This document shows positions 1-9,010 of a DNA stretch of 64,000 bases, piece by piece. Position 1 is the first letter of the stretch. Every line of letters starts with the position of its first letter. This stretch comes from Maridesulfovibrio sp050916235 (GTDB lineage Bacteria > Desulfobacterota > Desulfovibrionia > Desulfovibrionales > Desulfovibrionaceae): contig NZ_CP104854.1 in NCBI RefSeq assembly GCF_050916235.1, positions 3,844,001-3,908,000 of the forward strand. Direction: 5' to 3'. The notes beneath the pieces were generated by a model. That model made no database searches. It saw only the letters and a list, made by a program, of their open reading frames with translations, and was not told where the DNA came from. A program made the position numbers and the translations under genes.

Positions 1-243
1 AACGATTATTATTCATCGTTGGTTTCTACCGTAGGGTCCGATGCAGCAGACGCCAAGGCCAGCATGTCCATCTCCCAGGCGGTTCTCAGCGGGCTGGTGG
101 ATAAGCAGGAATCAATCGGCGGTGTCAACATTGATGAAGAGATGGATCAGCTTATGCGTTACCAGCAGTCCTACAAATCGGCTGCAAAGCTGATCACGAC
201 TGCCAACGATATGTTCGACGTGCTTCTTTCGCTCAAGAATTAG
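1..243 (+). CDS. flgK: Flagellar hook-associated protein 1, C-terminal end (partial)
   Basis: Only the last 80 codons are present; the reading frame is open from base 1, so the gene starts before the window. The C-terminus is the typical FlgK/FlgE coiled-coil end: a GVNIDEEMDQLMRYQQSYKS stretch followed by AAKLITTANDMFDVLL. In the family this helix packs in the D0 core at the hook-filament junction and is needed for export and assembly outside the cell. The stop is 9 bases before flgL, whose Shine-Dalgarno (AGGAGG) overlaps the end of this gene, so the two are co-transcribed. Identification is firm despite the truncation because the next genes are flgL and fliD. Confidence 0.93.
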   Translation, partial: NDYYSSLVSTVGSDAADAKASMSISQAVLSGLVDKQESIGGVNIDEEMDQLMRYQQSYKSAAKLITTANDMFDVLLSLKN

Positions 244-252
244 GAGGTCGGA

Positions 253-1746
253 ATGAGGATCTCAACCAACCAGCTCTTCAATATGTCGTTCAACAATCTC
301 AGTTCGGCAATGAGTAACCTTGCCGAGGCCTCGAATCGCAATTCTTCCCACAAGAGGGTTCTACTTCCGTCAGATGACCCTGCCGCCATGGGCGGAATTA
401 TCAACTGCCGCTCATTCGGGTTGGAGACCGGCCAGTTCATCAAAAATATCGATACCGCCAGCAGTTGGCTTTCTCTGGCTGACGGTGTGCTGCAACAGGT
501 CAGTACCGACATTGGTCGTATTAAAAGTCTGGCCGAGCAGGCTGCAACCGGAACTCTTACTCTTGATCAGCGCCGCGCAATCGGGAAAAACCTGCGCGGG
601 GTAATGGCAAACCTGCTTAACAAATCCAACAGCGAGTTCGGTGGTAAATCGATTTTTGCCGGGCACAAACTGGATTCCAATGCGTACGAGGAAGTACTCG
701 GTGCTACGACTACCGATCCTTCTCTTCCGGCCGGAAGCGTAGTTGCCATCAAAGGGGCTTCGGAAGTTTCAATTGATGTGCGGTTCACCTCTTCCGGAAC
801 TGTCGGAACCGACACGCTGACCTACAAATACAGCTCTGATGGAGGCAAGACATGGCAGAACGGAACACTCAATCCCGGGGATACCGAGCTGGACCTCGGC
901 CCGGCAACCATGGAGCTGAAAAACAGCATCGCAGTTAAAGAGTATGCTGACACGGGCGGCGGAACGCGGTTTATTGTCCGTCCTGCCCTTGAATACCGAG
1001 GTGACGACAACGATGACCTGAATGTCGTCAAGTACGGGGCCAACGGTCTTAACGCAAAAGCGGACGGGCAGTTCGTCAAAGATATACTTATCCAGATCGA
1101 TAAAGACGGGAACGTCAACTCTCCGCCCTTCACCTATTCCTACAGCCTCGACAATGGGGCAACCTGGGTTCATTCGAATGTTTCCGCAGATTCGCGGTTA
1201 GAAGTTCCCGGAGGAAGCCTGACCCTTTCCAGCGGAACCGGAGCCACATTTCTCAAAGGAGAACAGTTTGTTATCCGTCCCAACACCGCAGACCTGAGGC
1301 TTGATATTTCCCGGAACCAGTCTATCCGCGTCAATCATGTAGGTAAGGATATTCTAGGCGGAGTATATCAAAAGCCCGGTCAGCAGAACTCCACGCCTTC
1401 ACCGGAAGATGATGAGCGAAATCTTTTTGAAACACTTGGGAAGCTGATTGGATACGTTGAAACCAATGATCTGTCCGGAATAGGCAACTGCGTGGAGAAA
1501 CTGAAGAGCGTTCATGAACATGTGGAGATGAAAGCAGCGGAGGTCGGTGCGCGTATGAACAGGGCCGCTGGAGCCAAACAGCTGGCCGAGGTGCGTAAAG
1601 ACAACAACACGGTGCTGATGAGCAGCCTTGAGGATGCGGACATCGGAGAGCTGCTTAATGAATTGAATAAATGCAAGTTGATTTATGAGTCCGTGGCCCG
1701 CAGTTCCAGGATGGTAACCGAGATGTCAATTCTGAACTTCATGTAG
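253..1746 (+). CDS. flgL: Flagellar hook-associated protein 3 (hook-filament junction)
   Basis: 497 residues, clearly longer than enterobacterial FlgL (about 317). The N-terminus (RISTNQLFNMSFNNLSSAMS) and the C-terminal helix (ELNKCKLIYESVARSSRMVT) are the conserved flagellin-like D0/D1 parts. The extra length is a central insertion, about residues 140-400, that contains two related segments, each with a Tyr-rich strand followed by an Asp-box-like motif: SSDGGKTW near residue 193 and SLDNGATW near residue 297. This would be a surface-exposed domain on the junction. ATG start 9 bases after flgK with an AGGAGG ribosome site; followed 12 bases later by fliD. Family assignment is secure; the role of the insertion is unknown. 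Confidence 0.95.
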   Translation: MRISTNQLFNMSFNNLSSAMSNLAEASNRNSSHKRVLLPSDDPAAMGGIINCRSFGLETGQFIKNIDTASSWLSLADGVLQQVSTDIGRIKSLAEQAATGTLTLDQRRAIGKNLRGVMANLLNKSNSEFGGKSIFAGHKLDSNAYEEVLGATTTDPSLPAGSVVAIKGASEVSIDVRFTSSGTVGTDTLTYKYSSDGGKTWQNGTLNPGDTELDLGPATMELKNSIAVKEYADTGGGTRFIVRPALEYRGDDNDDLNVVKYGANGLNAKADGQFVKDILIQIDKDGNVNSPPFTYSYSLDNGATWVHSNVSADSRLEVPGGSLTLSSGTGATFLKGEQFVIRPNTADLRLDISRNQSIRVNHVGKDILGGVYQKPGQQNSTPSPEDDERNLFETLGKLIGYVETNDLSGIGNCVEKLKSVHEHVEMKAAEVGARMNRAAGAKQLAEVRKDNNTVLMSSLEDADIGELLNELNKCKLIYESVARSSRMVTEMSILNFM

Positions 1747-1758
1747 CGGAGGAAATAT

Positions 1759-3495
1759 ATGGCAGACGTCACTGGAGTAGGATCAAAGGTTTCTGCAGCC
1801 GGCACTAAGTCAAGCTACTGGTCCGGCAAAACCAAGTTCGAGAAGCTGGGTAACGGTACTGATTTCGGGCAGATTGTAGAGAACACCATCAAACAGCAGG
1901 GGTATCACAAAAGGAGGCTTGAAAGCTGGAAGGCCGAGTGGGTTGAAAAGGAGAAGTCACTCAAAGAGCTTAACACGCAGATGACAACGCTTGCCACTGC
2001 CCTTGAGCAGCTGGATTCCATTGGCGAGTTCATGGGGCGTAAAGTGTCTTCGTCTGATTCAGACAAGCTTACAGCACTCGCTGACAGCACCGCGCCAACA
2101 TCTCCTTACAATGTTGAGATAAATCAGCTTGCGCGAAATGACATCTGGACATCCACAACGGGGTTTTCGTCAGTTAAGGATGTGGTGTCTGCCACGGATT
2201 CCAAAATAAGCATCAGTTGCGGAGGGAAGACTGCGAAAATTGACGTTCCGGGCGGAACCACGGTTGAAGGCTTGGTCAAAATGCTTAATGCGACCACAGA
2301 ACTGAAGGATTGCGTTCAGATTGAAGCCATCAAAACCGGAAATGAATATCGGCTGAAATTCAGCAGCCTCAAGATGGGCGAGGCCAACCGCATTACATTC
2401 AATCCTGAGACAACGCTGGCGGCTCTTGCTCCGGCATCCATGAAAAATCTCCAGCAGGGCTGTAATTCGAGGATCAAGATTGACGGCTTCCCGGACGGGG
2501 CCGACAATTGGATCGAACGTGATACCAATACCATTACCGACGGCTCAAAAGGGCTGACCCTGAACCTCAGGAAGGCAACATCTCCGGGGACCGTGGTGGT
2601 AAACGTAACCACGGATACGGAGATGATGATCGAGAATGCCAGAAAGTTCGTGGAACAGGTCAACGTTGTTCGCAACTCCCTGAAGGAAATGTCAAAGTAC
2701 AATAAGGAGACAAAAACGGCTTCGGTCTTGAGCGGTAACTATGGTGTACAGTTGGCATCACAGAAATTCAAGGACGTTACGGCAACGCTCGGCAAGGGAT
2801 TTGCGTCCTATGATTCATCAACCGGTGAAGGGGATAAATTCAATACTCTTTCAACCGTCGGCATAAAAACGGAAACAGATGAAGGCTCTCCCAACTTCGG
2901 CCTGCTGGTTTTTGATGAAGACAAATTCAAAAAGGCTCTAACTGAAAATCCTGACGGAGTGGCCCAACTGTTCTCGGCAGACTATGTGTCTGATACAAGT
3001 TCGCCCAATTTCGTCATTCGGTCTGTGATTAAAGGCGTTACCAGGCCCGGGAGCCATGAAGTTTCCTATGTTGTGTCAGGAGGCAAGTTAACGTCGGCAA
3101 CCATCAATGGGAAACCGGCCAAAATTTCGGGCTGGGATATTACTGCTCAAGGAACAGCTGCATCCGGTATGGCTATACGGGTAGATAACCATACTGACGG
3201 GACCTACTCAGGTACTGCCGGGATCAAGGCCGGAAAAGCTGTGGAGATGATTGAGTCCCTCAAGGATATGACCAATCCCAAGAATGGAATTTTGAATATC
3301 ATCCGCGAAAACTATCGTGGAATCATAAAGAATATTGATAAAAAGTTGGATTATGAAAGCACCAGACTTGATAATCTGGAGAAGACACTGAAAGCCAAGT
3401 ATGCCCGTCTGGATGCGGTTCTGTCGGGTTACAGTGGCAAGATGCAGATGCTTCAGGGGCAGATCGCCAAGCTTGGTAACGGTAGCAGTAAATAG
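1759..3495 (+). CDS. fliD: Flagellar filament cap protein (hook-associated protein 2)
   Basis: 578 residues. The N-terminal FliD domain is seen around residues 20-115 (KFEKLGNGTDFGQIVENTIK, then SPYNVEINQLARND near 110), and the C-terminal domain ends in a long coiled coil (MTNPKNGILNIIRENYRG... DYESTRLDNLEKTLKAKYAR) typical of the D0/D1 legs. FliD caps the growing filament and folds exported flagellin subunits. It follows flgL by 12 bases with a GGAGG ribosome site and is closed by a hairpin, so flgK-flgL-fliD form the end of a flagellar operon. Middle-domain sequence is not close to well-studied FliD proteins, as is normal for this variable, surface-exposed region. Confidence 0.94.
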   Translation: MADVTGVGSKVSAAGTKSSYWSGKTKFEKLGNGTDFGQIVENTIKQQGYHKRRLESWKAEWVEKEKSLKELNTQMTTLATALEQLDSIGEFMGRKVSSSDSDKLTALADSTAPTSPYNVEINQLARNDIWTSTTGFSSVKDVVSATDSKISISCGGKTAKIDVPGGTTVEGLVKMLNATTELKDCVQIEAIKTGNEYRLKFSSLKMGEANRITFNPETTLAALAPASMKNLQQGCNSRIKIDGFPDGADNWIERDTNTITDGSKGLTLNLRKATSPGTVVVNVTTDTEMMIENARKFVEQVNVVRNSLKEMSKYNKETKTASVLSGNYGVQLASQKFKDVTATLGKGFASYDSSTGEGDKFNTLSTVGIKTETDEGSPNFGLLVFDEDKFKKALTENPDGVAQLFSADYVSDTSSPNFVIRSVIKGVTRPGSHEVSYVVSGGKLTSATINGKPAKISGWDITAQGTAASGMAIRVDNHTDGTYSGTAGIKAGKAVEMIESLKDMTNPKNGILNIIRENYRGIIKNIDKKLDYESTRLDNLEKTLKAKYARLDAVLSGYSGKMQMLQGQIAKLGNGSSK

Positions 3496-3505
3496 ACAAA
3501 AATAA

Positions 3506-3541
3506 ACAGGGTTACAAATAGTTCTCTGTAACCCTGTCTCT
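3506..3541 (+). terminator. Intrinsic terminator after fliD
   Basis: Perfect 11-bp stem (ACAGGGTTACA paired with TGTAACCCTGT) with a 10-base loop, 11 bases after the fliD stop, followed by CTCTTTAATT. The U-tract is modest. Nine bases of this stem recur in the terminator beyond tRNA-Arg. Confidence 0.7.
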
Positions 3542-3623
3542 TTAATTCTCTAAACGTGTTGTGGACTCCAAGGTCCAAGTGTATCTTATTTTACCGTAGT
3601 TTGCTTACGGCAATGCAATCCAT

Positions 3624-4232
3624 TTACAGGGCATTGATGGAAGGAGACGGGAATGGGGTTCCCTGGTGGATCAGCTCTCCGTGCTCGGCAAATTCGTGTC
3701 TTACCTGCCCCAGATCGATGATTTTCGGGTTCACCAGTGTGAATCCCTGGGCTTCGCACCAGTCGTTTCGGTCGGCAAACTTACCGTCATACCTTGCATC
3801 GTCGAGGATGAAGTAGTCTTCCTCCCCCATGACCCGGTCCCACTGGTGAACCATGAAATCGAATTTTTCGGGATTGAAATCCGTTACATCGTCCCATTCC
3901 CATGAGAACTTGCAAACTTCATTGTCGAACCCGAGAACGGCAAGGTACTTGGCCTTGCTGTCAAGGAAGATGCGGCGTCTGATTTTGACCGGTGCTTTTG
4001 TTATGGTATTGTAATCGAAGTCCACGGGTTTATCGTCAAGTGTAACCCTTAAGGAACAGTCCGAGTCGATCTTCATGCCCCAGGTGGTCGTCTTTCCCTT
4101 ACGCCACCAGTTCATGATTTTCATGGAATACACTTTGGGGCCGTTTTCTTCGATGGTCCGTGCGGTCTTCTCCGATACGGGATGGAGAGCCAGGTCGCAC
4201 GAACGTCCGTGGGCAGAAATCTTGAGTTTCAT
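3624..4232 (-). CDS. Hypothetical 202-residue soluble protein under a sigma54-type promoter
   Basis: I do not recognise a family. The protein has no signal peptide or membrane segment, is acidic and rich in Trp, Asp and Lys, and looks like a compact beta-rich domain (for example KIRRRIFLDSKAKYLAVLGF and FSWEWDDVTDF). The start is supported by an AGGAGG site five to eight bases upstream. It converges on fliD; a small inverted repeat at 3594-3610 may serve as its terminator. A clear -24/-12 promoter match lies 55-70 bases upstream of its start, and the neighbouring upstream gene encodes a sigma54-type activator with its own terminator in between. It is therefore most likely a stand-alone member of the local sigma54 regulon. 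Could be a PilZ-like or ligand-binding effector, but that is only a guess. Confidence 0.75.
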   Translation of the reverse strand: MKLKISAHGRSCDLALHPVSEKTARTIEENGPKVYSMKIMNWWRKGKTTTWGMKIDSDCSLRVTLDDKPVDFDYNTITKAPVKIRRRIFLDSKAKYLAVLGFDNEVCKFSWEWDDVTDFNPEKFDFMVHQWDRVMGEEDYFILDDARYDGKFADRNDWCEAQGFTLVNPKIIDLGQVRHEFAEHGELIHQGTPFPSPSINAL

Positions 4233-4286
4233 TATTTTTAAACCTCCTGAAAGTTAGCATTACGCTTACGTGTTGGAGGCCATAAT

Positions 4287-4302
4287 TGCATAGCCCATGC
4301 CA
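4287..4302 (-). promoter_or_regulatory. Sigma54 (-24/-12) promoter for the 202-residue hypothetical gene
   Basis: Reading the minus strand: TGGCATGGGCTATGCA, which fits TGGCACG-N4-TTGCA with exact GG-N10-GC spacing. It points at the gene starting at 4232, giving a leader of roughly 40 bases. It lies just beyond the terminator of the upstream activator gene, so the hypothetical gene has its own promoter. Confidence 0.72.
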
Positions 4303-4410
4303 CAATGTTTTGATGGTCGTTTGTCGTTTTAAAGTACGTTATTACTGTGTGTTAGGGATGTTTTTCGTCCGGATATATCTGGCAAAAGATGTTGTTGCGT
4401 GATTGCCTAA

Positions 4411-4450
4411 TAAAAATTAAGCACTGCCGGACTCTATTCAGACAGTGCTT
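4411..4450 (-). terminator. Intrinsic terminator after the sigma54-type activator gene
   Basis: On the minus strand an 8-bp stem AAGCACTG/CAGTGCTT, extended after one mismatch, is followed by TAATTTTTATT. It begins 7 bases beyond the activator stop codon. Confidence 0.82.
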
Positions 4451-4456
4451 GCGATG

Positions 4457-6961
4457 TTAACTTTCTACAATGTAACGAGTCGAGGGCCCTCGTCCTGTCT
4501 TCCGTAGTTTTCCTGCCTTAACCAGTACCTGCAGGTCATATATGGCTGTACGCGATGGTAGCCTGCTGCCGACTATTTTCTGGTACTCGGTGCGGGTAAT
4601 GGAGTCCATGTTGCGAATAGCCTTCCATGCTTTGATTTGCCGTTCGTTTAACGGGCTGGCCTGCTCCTCCGATGAAGCCGCTTCGTCATTATCCAGTTCT
4701 TCCGGGTAATGCTGCAGGTTTTCATCCTGATCCTCAAACACGGGGGGATTGTTCTCTAAGTTGCTGTCAGTCTCTCCTTCAAGACGGATTTCCGCAGCCT
4801 GAATGACCTTGGCGTTTGCCATTACCACCGCTCTCGTTATGCTGTTCACCAGTTCCCGGACGTTGCCGGGCCACTGATAGCCTGTGAGTTTGGTTATTGC
4901 TCCTCGGCTGAGGGACATTTCTTCCTTGCCGGTCAGATTCTCGGCCTGCTTCATGTAATAAAGGCTAAGCAGCGGAATGCTTTCCGGGTGCTCCCTCAGA
5001 GCAGGAGTCTTAATCATGAGTACCTTAAGACGGTAGTACAAGTCTTCGCGGAATTGTTTTTCCTTTATGAGGGTAGGCAGGTCAGCGTTGGTTGCAACAA
5101 TAATTCTGATATCAAAAGGGGTTTCCAGATCGCTTCCAAGGGGTTTGATCCTTCTTGATGCAATTGCCCGCAGTAGTGACTGCTGCACCTTGAGCGATGC
5201 TGACTGGATTTCGTCGAGAAAGAGTGTACCGCCGTGCGCTTCTATAAATGCACCTTTTCTGTCTGTTTTTGCATCGGAAAAGGCTCCTTTGACATGACCG
5301 AACAGGGCGTCAAGCAACAGGTTCTCATCCAGTGCGCCACAGTTTATCGAGATGAAGGGCATTTCCCTGCGCGCGCTGTTATTATGCACCGCCTCGGCAA
5401 CCAGCTGTTTTCCGGTACCGGTTTCCCCGAATATGAGTACATCCACATCCACCCCGGCCGCCTTGAGGATTTCATTCTTGAGTTTTTCTACCTGGCTGCC
5501 GTACCCGATTATTTCCGGGATTACGGTCACTTCAAGGTTGGCGAGGGCTTTTGCTTCCTTTGCAAGATCAGCGCGCTCCTGGCTGTTGATGGCCACCAGC
5601 TCCTCGTCCTTGGCCTGAATCTGGGTATATTGGCTGTTTACGTGCCTGATTATCCTGTTAAATGCCGTTTGGAGTACCTGAACGTCGTGGTCTTTATAGG
5701 GCAGATCTACTTCTTTTAGCTGGTCCAGCGATGTCTGTCCGGACATAGCTGCAGCAAACTCACGGATGGGTCTTGTAAGGGCTCTGCCAAAGAAAAGTAC
5801 AACCAGAACCGTCGCCGCTACCGCTATGCCGGAAACGATGAGCAGGATGCTCATGAAATCGTATCCCGCCACCTTGGGCAGTACGCTGCGGTCCGTATAG
5901 ATAATCCCTCCGTAAACTTCCGGTGCTGCATCAGGGCTGCTTTTGAAGCAGACAGGAGCGTATGCAAGGGTCGGTATTATAGACGACTGTTGGTCGGATT
6001 CATGGAACAGAAATTCAAGTCCTTTTTCCCTGGCTTTTATTTTGTTGATTCTTTCCCAGTAGTCCGCATGAAGTTCACTGGGGCGGAAAGCTATTTCATG
6101 TTCAGCCTTGCCAAGGGTTCCCCGGTATCCCTGTCTGGCGAGGAATGAAGTCAGCTCCTTGGAACCATCCTCTTTGGGGATGGATTGGAACAGTATCCAG
6201 CCCTGCGGATCTGTGAAGTAGCTGAACCTGAGTTCCCGGCTTCGCTGAAATCCCCAGAGCGGTGAGCCGGAGGAATCATAAAGGGTCAGGATATCCCGCA
6301 GTTGCTCGGCCTTGACTGAAAGAATCATTATCCCGTCAGGGCTGCCGTTGCTGCCCGATATTCTGGTATAGAACCTGATTAGTTTCTCGTTGGTAAGGGC
6401 GTTGCTGGTCTGGTCGCCATTCAGCGGGTAAGTTATTTCCCGTATGTATGAAGGTTGAACTTCGCCCGGTTTCAATGCTGATATTTTTTCAAGTTCAAGC
6501 ATGGGATTGGGTTGAATCCTAGCTATTGCTGCGTCGTCGAGCGCGGTTACCTTCCCGTTCCTGTTAATGATTATCTGAGGTTTTCCGTTGGTTACCGGGA
6601 TAAAGGCCAGCTCGTAATATTGAATTCCCCCGGCTGTTATCCTGTTGCGGAATTGCCGTACAATACTTTCATTGGTGTCCATGCCGCTTGCGAAATAGCG
6701 CAGGTCGGTTGCACAGTTTTCCATGAAAAGTTCTATTTCATGGACAAGCGCAAGGGTCTGCATGGTTACGGTTCTTCCCAAAGCAATCCTTATATAGTTT
6801 TTGGAAACCTTATAAGAAGCCGCACCTACGACAAGGATGATGATCAGGACAGTCGGGAGAAGTGAAAGCAGCAGCTTGCCTCTCAGGCCGGTCCTGTTCC
6901 AGAGCTGTCGAGGAGAGAAGCCGGTACTGTTGTCTGTCAACGATATTGCCTGTTTGCTCAT
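4457..6961 (-). CDS. Membrane-anchored sigma54-type AAA+ activator with dCache-like sensor and winged-helix C-terminus
   Basis: 834 residues from the ATG at 6961, chosen because translation from the further upstream codon (7063) would run across a divergent promoter and adds no conserved sequence. Order: membrane segment about 23-49; large periplasmic sensor (about 50-360, Cache-like); second membrane segment about 364-390; HAMP (TRPIREFAAAM); AAA+ domain with Walker A GETGTGK near 509, GAFSDA at 559-564 in place of GAFTGA, Walker B GGTLFLDEI, and FREDLYYRL. The C-terminus (about 765-834) is not a Fis-type helix-turn-helix but resembles a winged helix (ITRTEYQKIVGSRLPSRTAIYDLQ, then GKLRKTGRG). 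It is thus a one-component receptor-activator. The altered GAFTGA loop leaves open whether it drives sigma54 itself. Nearby -24/-12 promoters suggest it does. Confidence 0.88.
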   Translation of the reverse strand: MSKQAISLTDNSTGFSPRQLWNRTGLRGKLLLSLLPTVLIIILVVGAASYKVSKNYIRIALGRTVTMQTLALVHEIELFMENCATDLRYFASGMDTNESIVRQFRNRITAGGIQYYELAFIPVTNGKPQIIINRNGKVTALDDAAIARIQPNPMLELEKISALKPGEVQPSYIREITYPLNGDQTSNALTNEKLIRFYTRISGSNGSPDGIMILSVKAEQLRDILTLYDSSGSPLWGFQRSRELRFSYFTDPQGWILFQSIPKEDGSKELTSFLARQGYRGTLGKAEHEIAFRPSELHADYWERINKIKAREKGLEFLFHESDQQSSIIPTLAYAPVCFKSSPDAAPEVYGGIIYTDRSVLPKVAGYDFMSILLIVSGIAVAATVLVVLFFGRALTRPIREFAAAMSGQTSLDQLKEVDLPYKDHDVQVLQTAFNRIIRHVNSQYTQIQAKDEELVAINSQERADLAKEAKALANLEVTVIPEIIGYGSQVEKLKNEILKAAGVDVDVLIFGETGTGKQLVAEAVHNNSARREMPFISINCGALDENLLLDALFGHVKGAFSDAKTDRKGAFIEAHGGTLFLDEIQSASLKVQQSLLRAIASRRIKPLGSDLETPFDIRIIVATNADLPTLIKEKQFREDLYYRLKVLMIKTPALREHPESIPLLSLYYMKQAENLTGKEEMSLSRGAITKLTGYQWPGNVRELVNSITRAVVMANAKVIQAAEIRLEGETDSNLENNPPVFEDQDENLQHYPEELDNDEAASSEEQASPLNERQIKAWKAIRNMDSITRTEYQKIVGSRLPSRTAIYDLQVLVKAGKLRKTGRGPSTRYIVES

Positions 6962-7057
6962 AGTGTTTCCAATTGAGGTTTTTCGTGTGAATTGGTCATA
7001 GGTTCTTATGTCTATTATTAGCGTTAGAATTGCGCTCCTCAACTTGTCAAGACAATT

Positions 7058-7073
7058 CGGCATGAGGATTGCT
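7058..7073 (+). promoter_or_regulatory. Sigma54 (-24/-12) promoter for the first sensor kinase
   Basis: CGGCATGAGGATTGCT matches TGGCACG-N4-TTGCT with exact GG-N10-GC spacing and a T-rich stretch after the -12 element. It reads toward the sensor kinase start at 7175 (leader about 90 bases) and lies between that gene and the divergent activator. Confidence 0.75.
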
Positions 7074-7174
7074 TTTCTTTTGCCTGTATTCGCGTGTGGA
7101 GCGCTGTGTTTATGTGTTTCTTATTTAATAAACTAAAATATAAAATAAAAATCAGGCAAAAAACAGGTGGCAAA

Positions 7175-8848
7175 GTGGAAATAACAAGCAAGTATCATGG
7201 CATAAGAAGAGCGCTGCTTTTATCGATGATAGTGGTTCCTTTTGTTCCGTTAATTGTGGCTGCAAGCATAGGATATTATTCTCATGTGAAATCCACTGAA
7301 CGTCTGGCATTGTCTGCAATCAGACTTGCTGCCGCTGATCACGGAGATATGGTTACCTACTTTCTGGATGAGCGCAGGGGTGATCTCATGGAGTCTATGG
7401 ATCTGATAGGCAAAGGCATTGAAGACACCGCAAAAGCGCGGATGATGCTGGTGGAACTGAGAAGTTTCAGGAGGGAGATGTACTCGGACCTCGGGCTGAT
7501 TGATCAGGACGGCAATCAGGTGGCATATGTTGGTGACTTTCCACTTGAAAACAAGAACTACCGGGATTCGGAATGGTACAGGAAGACTCTTGAGACCGGC
7601 TACAACGTTAGTGACATCTACCTTGGATTACGTGGGGTGCCACATTTGAACGTCTCGGTTGCTAAAGCCATTGGTGACCGCAGGTGGGTGCTGCGGGCCA
7701 CGCTGAGGCCCGGTGCTTTGCGCAGACTGGCAGAGAAAGTCAATATCGGCGACTCAGGCGAAGCTTATATAATCAACAGCGACAACCGGTTGCAGACATC
7801 CAGACGCAGCGGCGGAGATATTTTTGAAAGTGACGGATACTCGTATCCGCCTCAGAGCGGCAGGGTGATGACCTTCAGCGGAACGGTAAATGGCGAGGAA
7901 TACATTTTTGCCTCAACCAGCCTGAACAGCGACAGGTGGAGGCTTATAGTCCGTCAGAAGAGAGCAGAGGCCTTCAGTCCCAGCAGCAGTGCACTATATC
8001 TTATTCTTGCAATTCTCGTCTGCGGCGGTTCCGTACTTGTTTTGCTGGCCGTGTTCGCCAGTAACCGGGTTTATGATATGCTTACACGGCAGGCCGATAC
8101 TGTTTGTGCTCTTGAAGCCCAGTTTATTCGGGCCGCAAAGCTTGCCGAGCTTGGAGAGATGTCAGCCGGATTTGCTCATGAAATCAACAATCCGCTTCAG
8201 ATAATGAAAAGTGATCTGGCCCTGCTGGAAATTCTGTTGCAGGAAGAAATGGACAAGTATGGAGAAAGTCCTAACTACTCAGAAATAGAAGAGATAAACC
8301 GGCAGCTGAAAATACAGATTGATCGATGTGCAGGCATTACACGGGAAATTCTTAATTTCGGCAGGCCGCGCAAGCCGGAACTGGAGAGGATCAATCTTGT
8401 TGAATACCTGCCCAAGGTAGCAAATCTTGTTGAAAAAAAGGCCGAACTGGAGGGAATACGGCTGATTTTTGATGTGGATAAACGTACTCCGGCAGTCATG
8501 GCTGATCAGGGTTTACTACAGCAGGTCATGGTAAACCTGCTGAACAATGCTATACATGCCGTAGTTGAGGAACATGGTTCAGAAGGTGGCGAAGTTGTGG
8601 TTGCCAGCAGTGTTACTGCCGATGGAAACGCTCTCGTCAAGGTAGCTGACAACGGAATAGGAATTCACGCCGAAGATATGGAGAGGGTCTTTATTCCGTT
8701 TTATTCCACCAAGAAAAACCGTAACGGCACAGGGCTTGGGCTTTCGGTCTGCCACTCCATTATTGATACGCTTGGCGGAAGGCTCAGCGTGGAAAGTGAG
8801 CGGCATAAGGGTGCGGCGTTCAGTATTGTTCTGCCTGGCATAAAGTAG
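7175..8848 (+). CDS. dCache sensor histidine kinase
   Basis: 557 residues from the GTG at 7175, favoured by an AGGTGG site seven bases upstream; in-frame GTG at 7094 is possible but has no good ribosome site. Order: N-terminal membrane segment (LLLSMIVVPFVPLIVAASI), extracytoplasmic double-Cache sensor (YRDSEWYRKTLETGYNVSDI and the PHLNVSVAK strand), second membrane segment near residue 275-297 (LYLILAILVCGGSVLVLLAV), HisKA with phospho-acceptor His335 in GFAHEINNP, and a HATPase domain with N-box LLNNAIHAV, DNGIGI and GTGLGLS. All catalytic boxes are intact. No receiver gene follows directly; the partners are probably the receiver proteins of the gene train starting at 12307. It stands alone behind a sigma54-type promoter. 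Confidence 0.9.
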   Translation: MEITSKYHGIRRALLLSMIVVPFVPLIVAASIGYYSHVKSTERLALSAIRLAAADHGDMVTYFLDERRGDLMESMDLIGKGIEDTAKARMMLVELRSFRREMYSDLGLIDQDGNQVAYVGDFPLENKNYRDSEWYRKTLETGYNVSDIYLGLRGVPHLNVSVAKAIGDRRWVLRATLRPGALRRLAEKVNIGDSGEAYIINSDNRLQTSRRSGGDIFESDGYSYPPQSGRVMTFSGTVNGEEYIFASTSLNSDRWRLIVRQKRAEAFSPSSSALYLILAILVCGGSVLVLLAVFASNRVYDMLTRQADTVCALEAQFIRAAKLAELGEMSAGFAHEINNPLQIMKSDLALLEILLQEEMDKYGESPNYSEIEEINRQLKIQIDRCAGITREILNFGRPRKPELERINLVEYLPKVANLVEKKAELEGIRLIFDVDKRTPAVMADQGLLQQVMVNLLNNAIHAVVEEHGSEGGEVVVASSVTADGNALVKVADNGIGIHAEDMERVFIPFYSTKKNRNGTGLGLSVCHSIIDTLGGRLSVESERHKGAAFSIVLPGIK

Positions 8849-8918
8849 CATTTTCTGTTTGTATGCCCGGTCGTGGGTGTCTGCCGGTTGCTCTGGTTAT
8901 CGTAACTCTTCAGCCGTA

Positions 8919-8960
8919 AAAAGATCAGTGTCCGGCAAGGCTTAACCTTGTCGGACACTG
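8919..8960 (-). terminator. Intrinsic terminator for the 1009-residue membrane protein gene
   Basis: A 15-bp stem (8926-8940 with 8946-8960, one G-U pair) with a 5-base loop. On the minus strand it is followed by ATCTTTTT, so it mainly ends the minus-strand gene; it may also stop read-through from the kinase gene on the plus strand. Confidence 0.8.
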
Positions 8961-9010
8961 TTACTATGGGTTCCGTTGCTTCTTCAGGTGGCGGAAGATG
9001 CGTTTCGTGT

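Noticed and set aside
6961..7063. Upstream start of the sigma54-type activator (34 extra residues)
   Set aside because: The extra part overlaps the divergent -24/-12 promoter, has no ribosome site and is not conserved-looking; ATG at 6961 was used.
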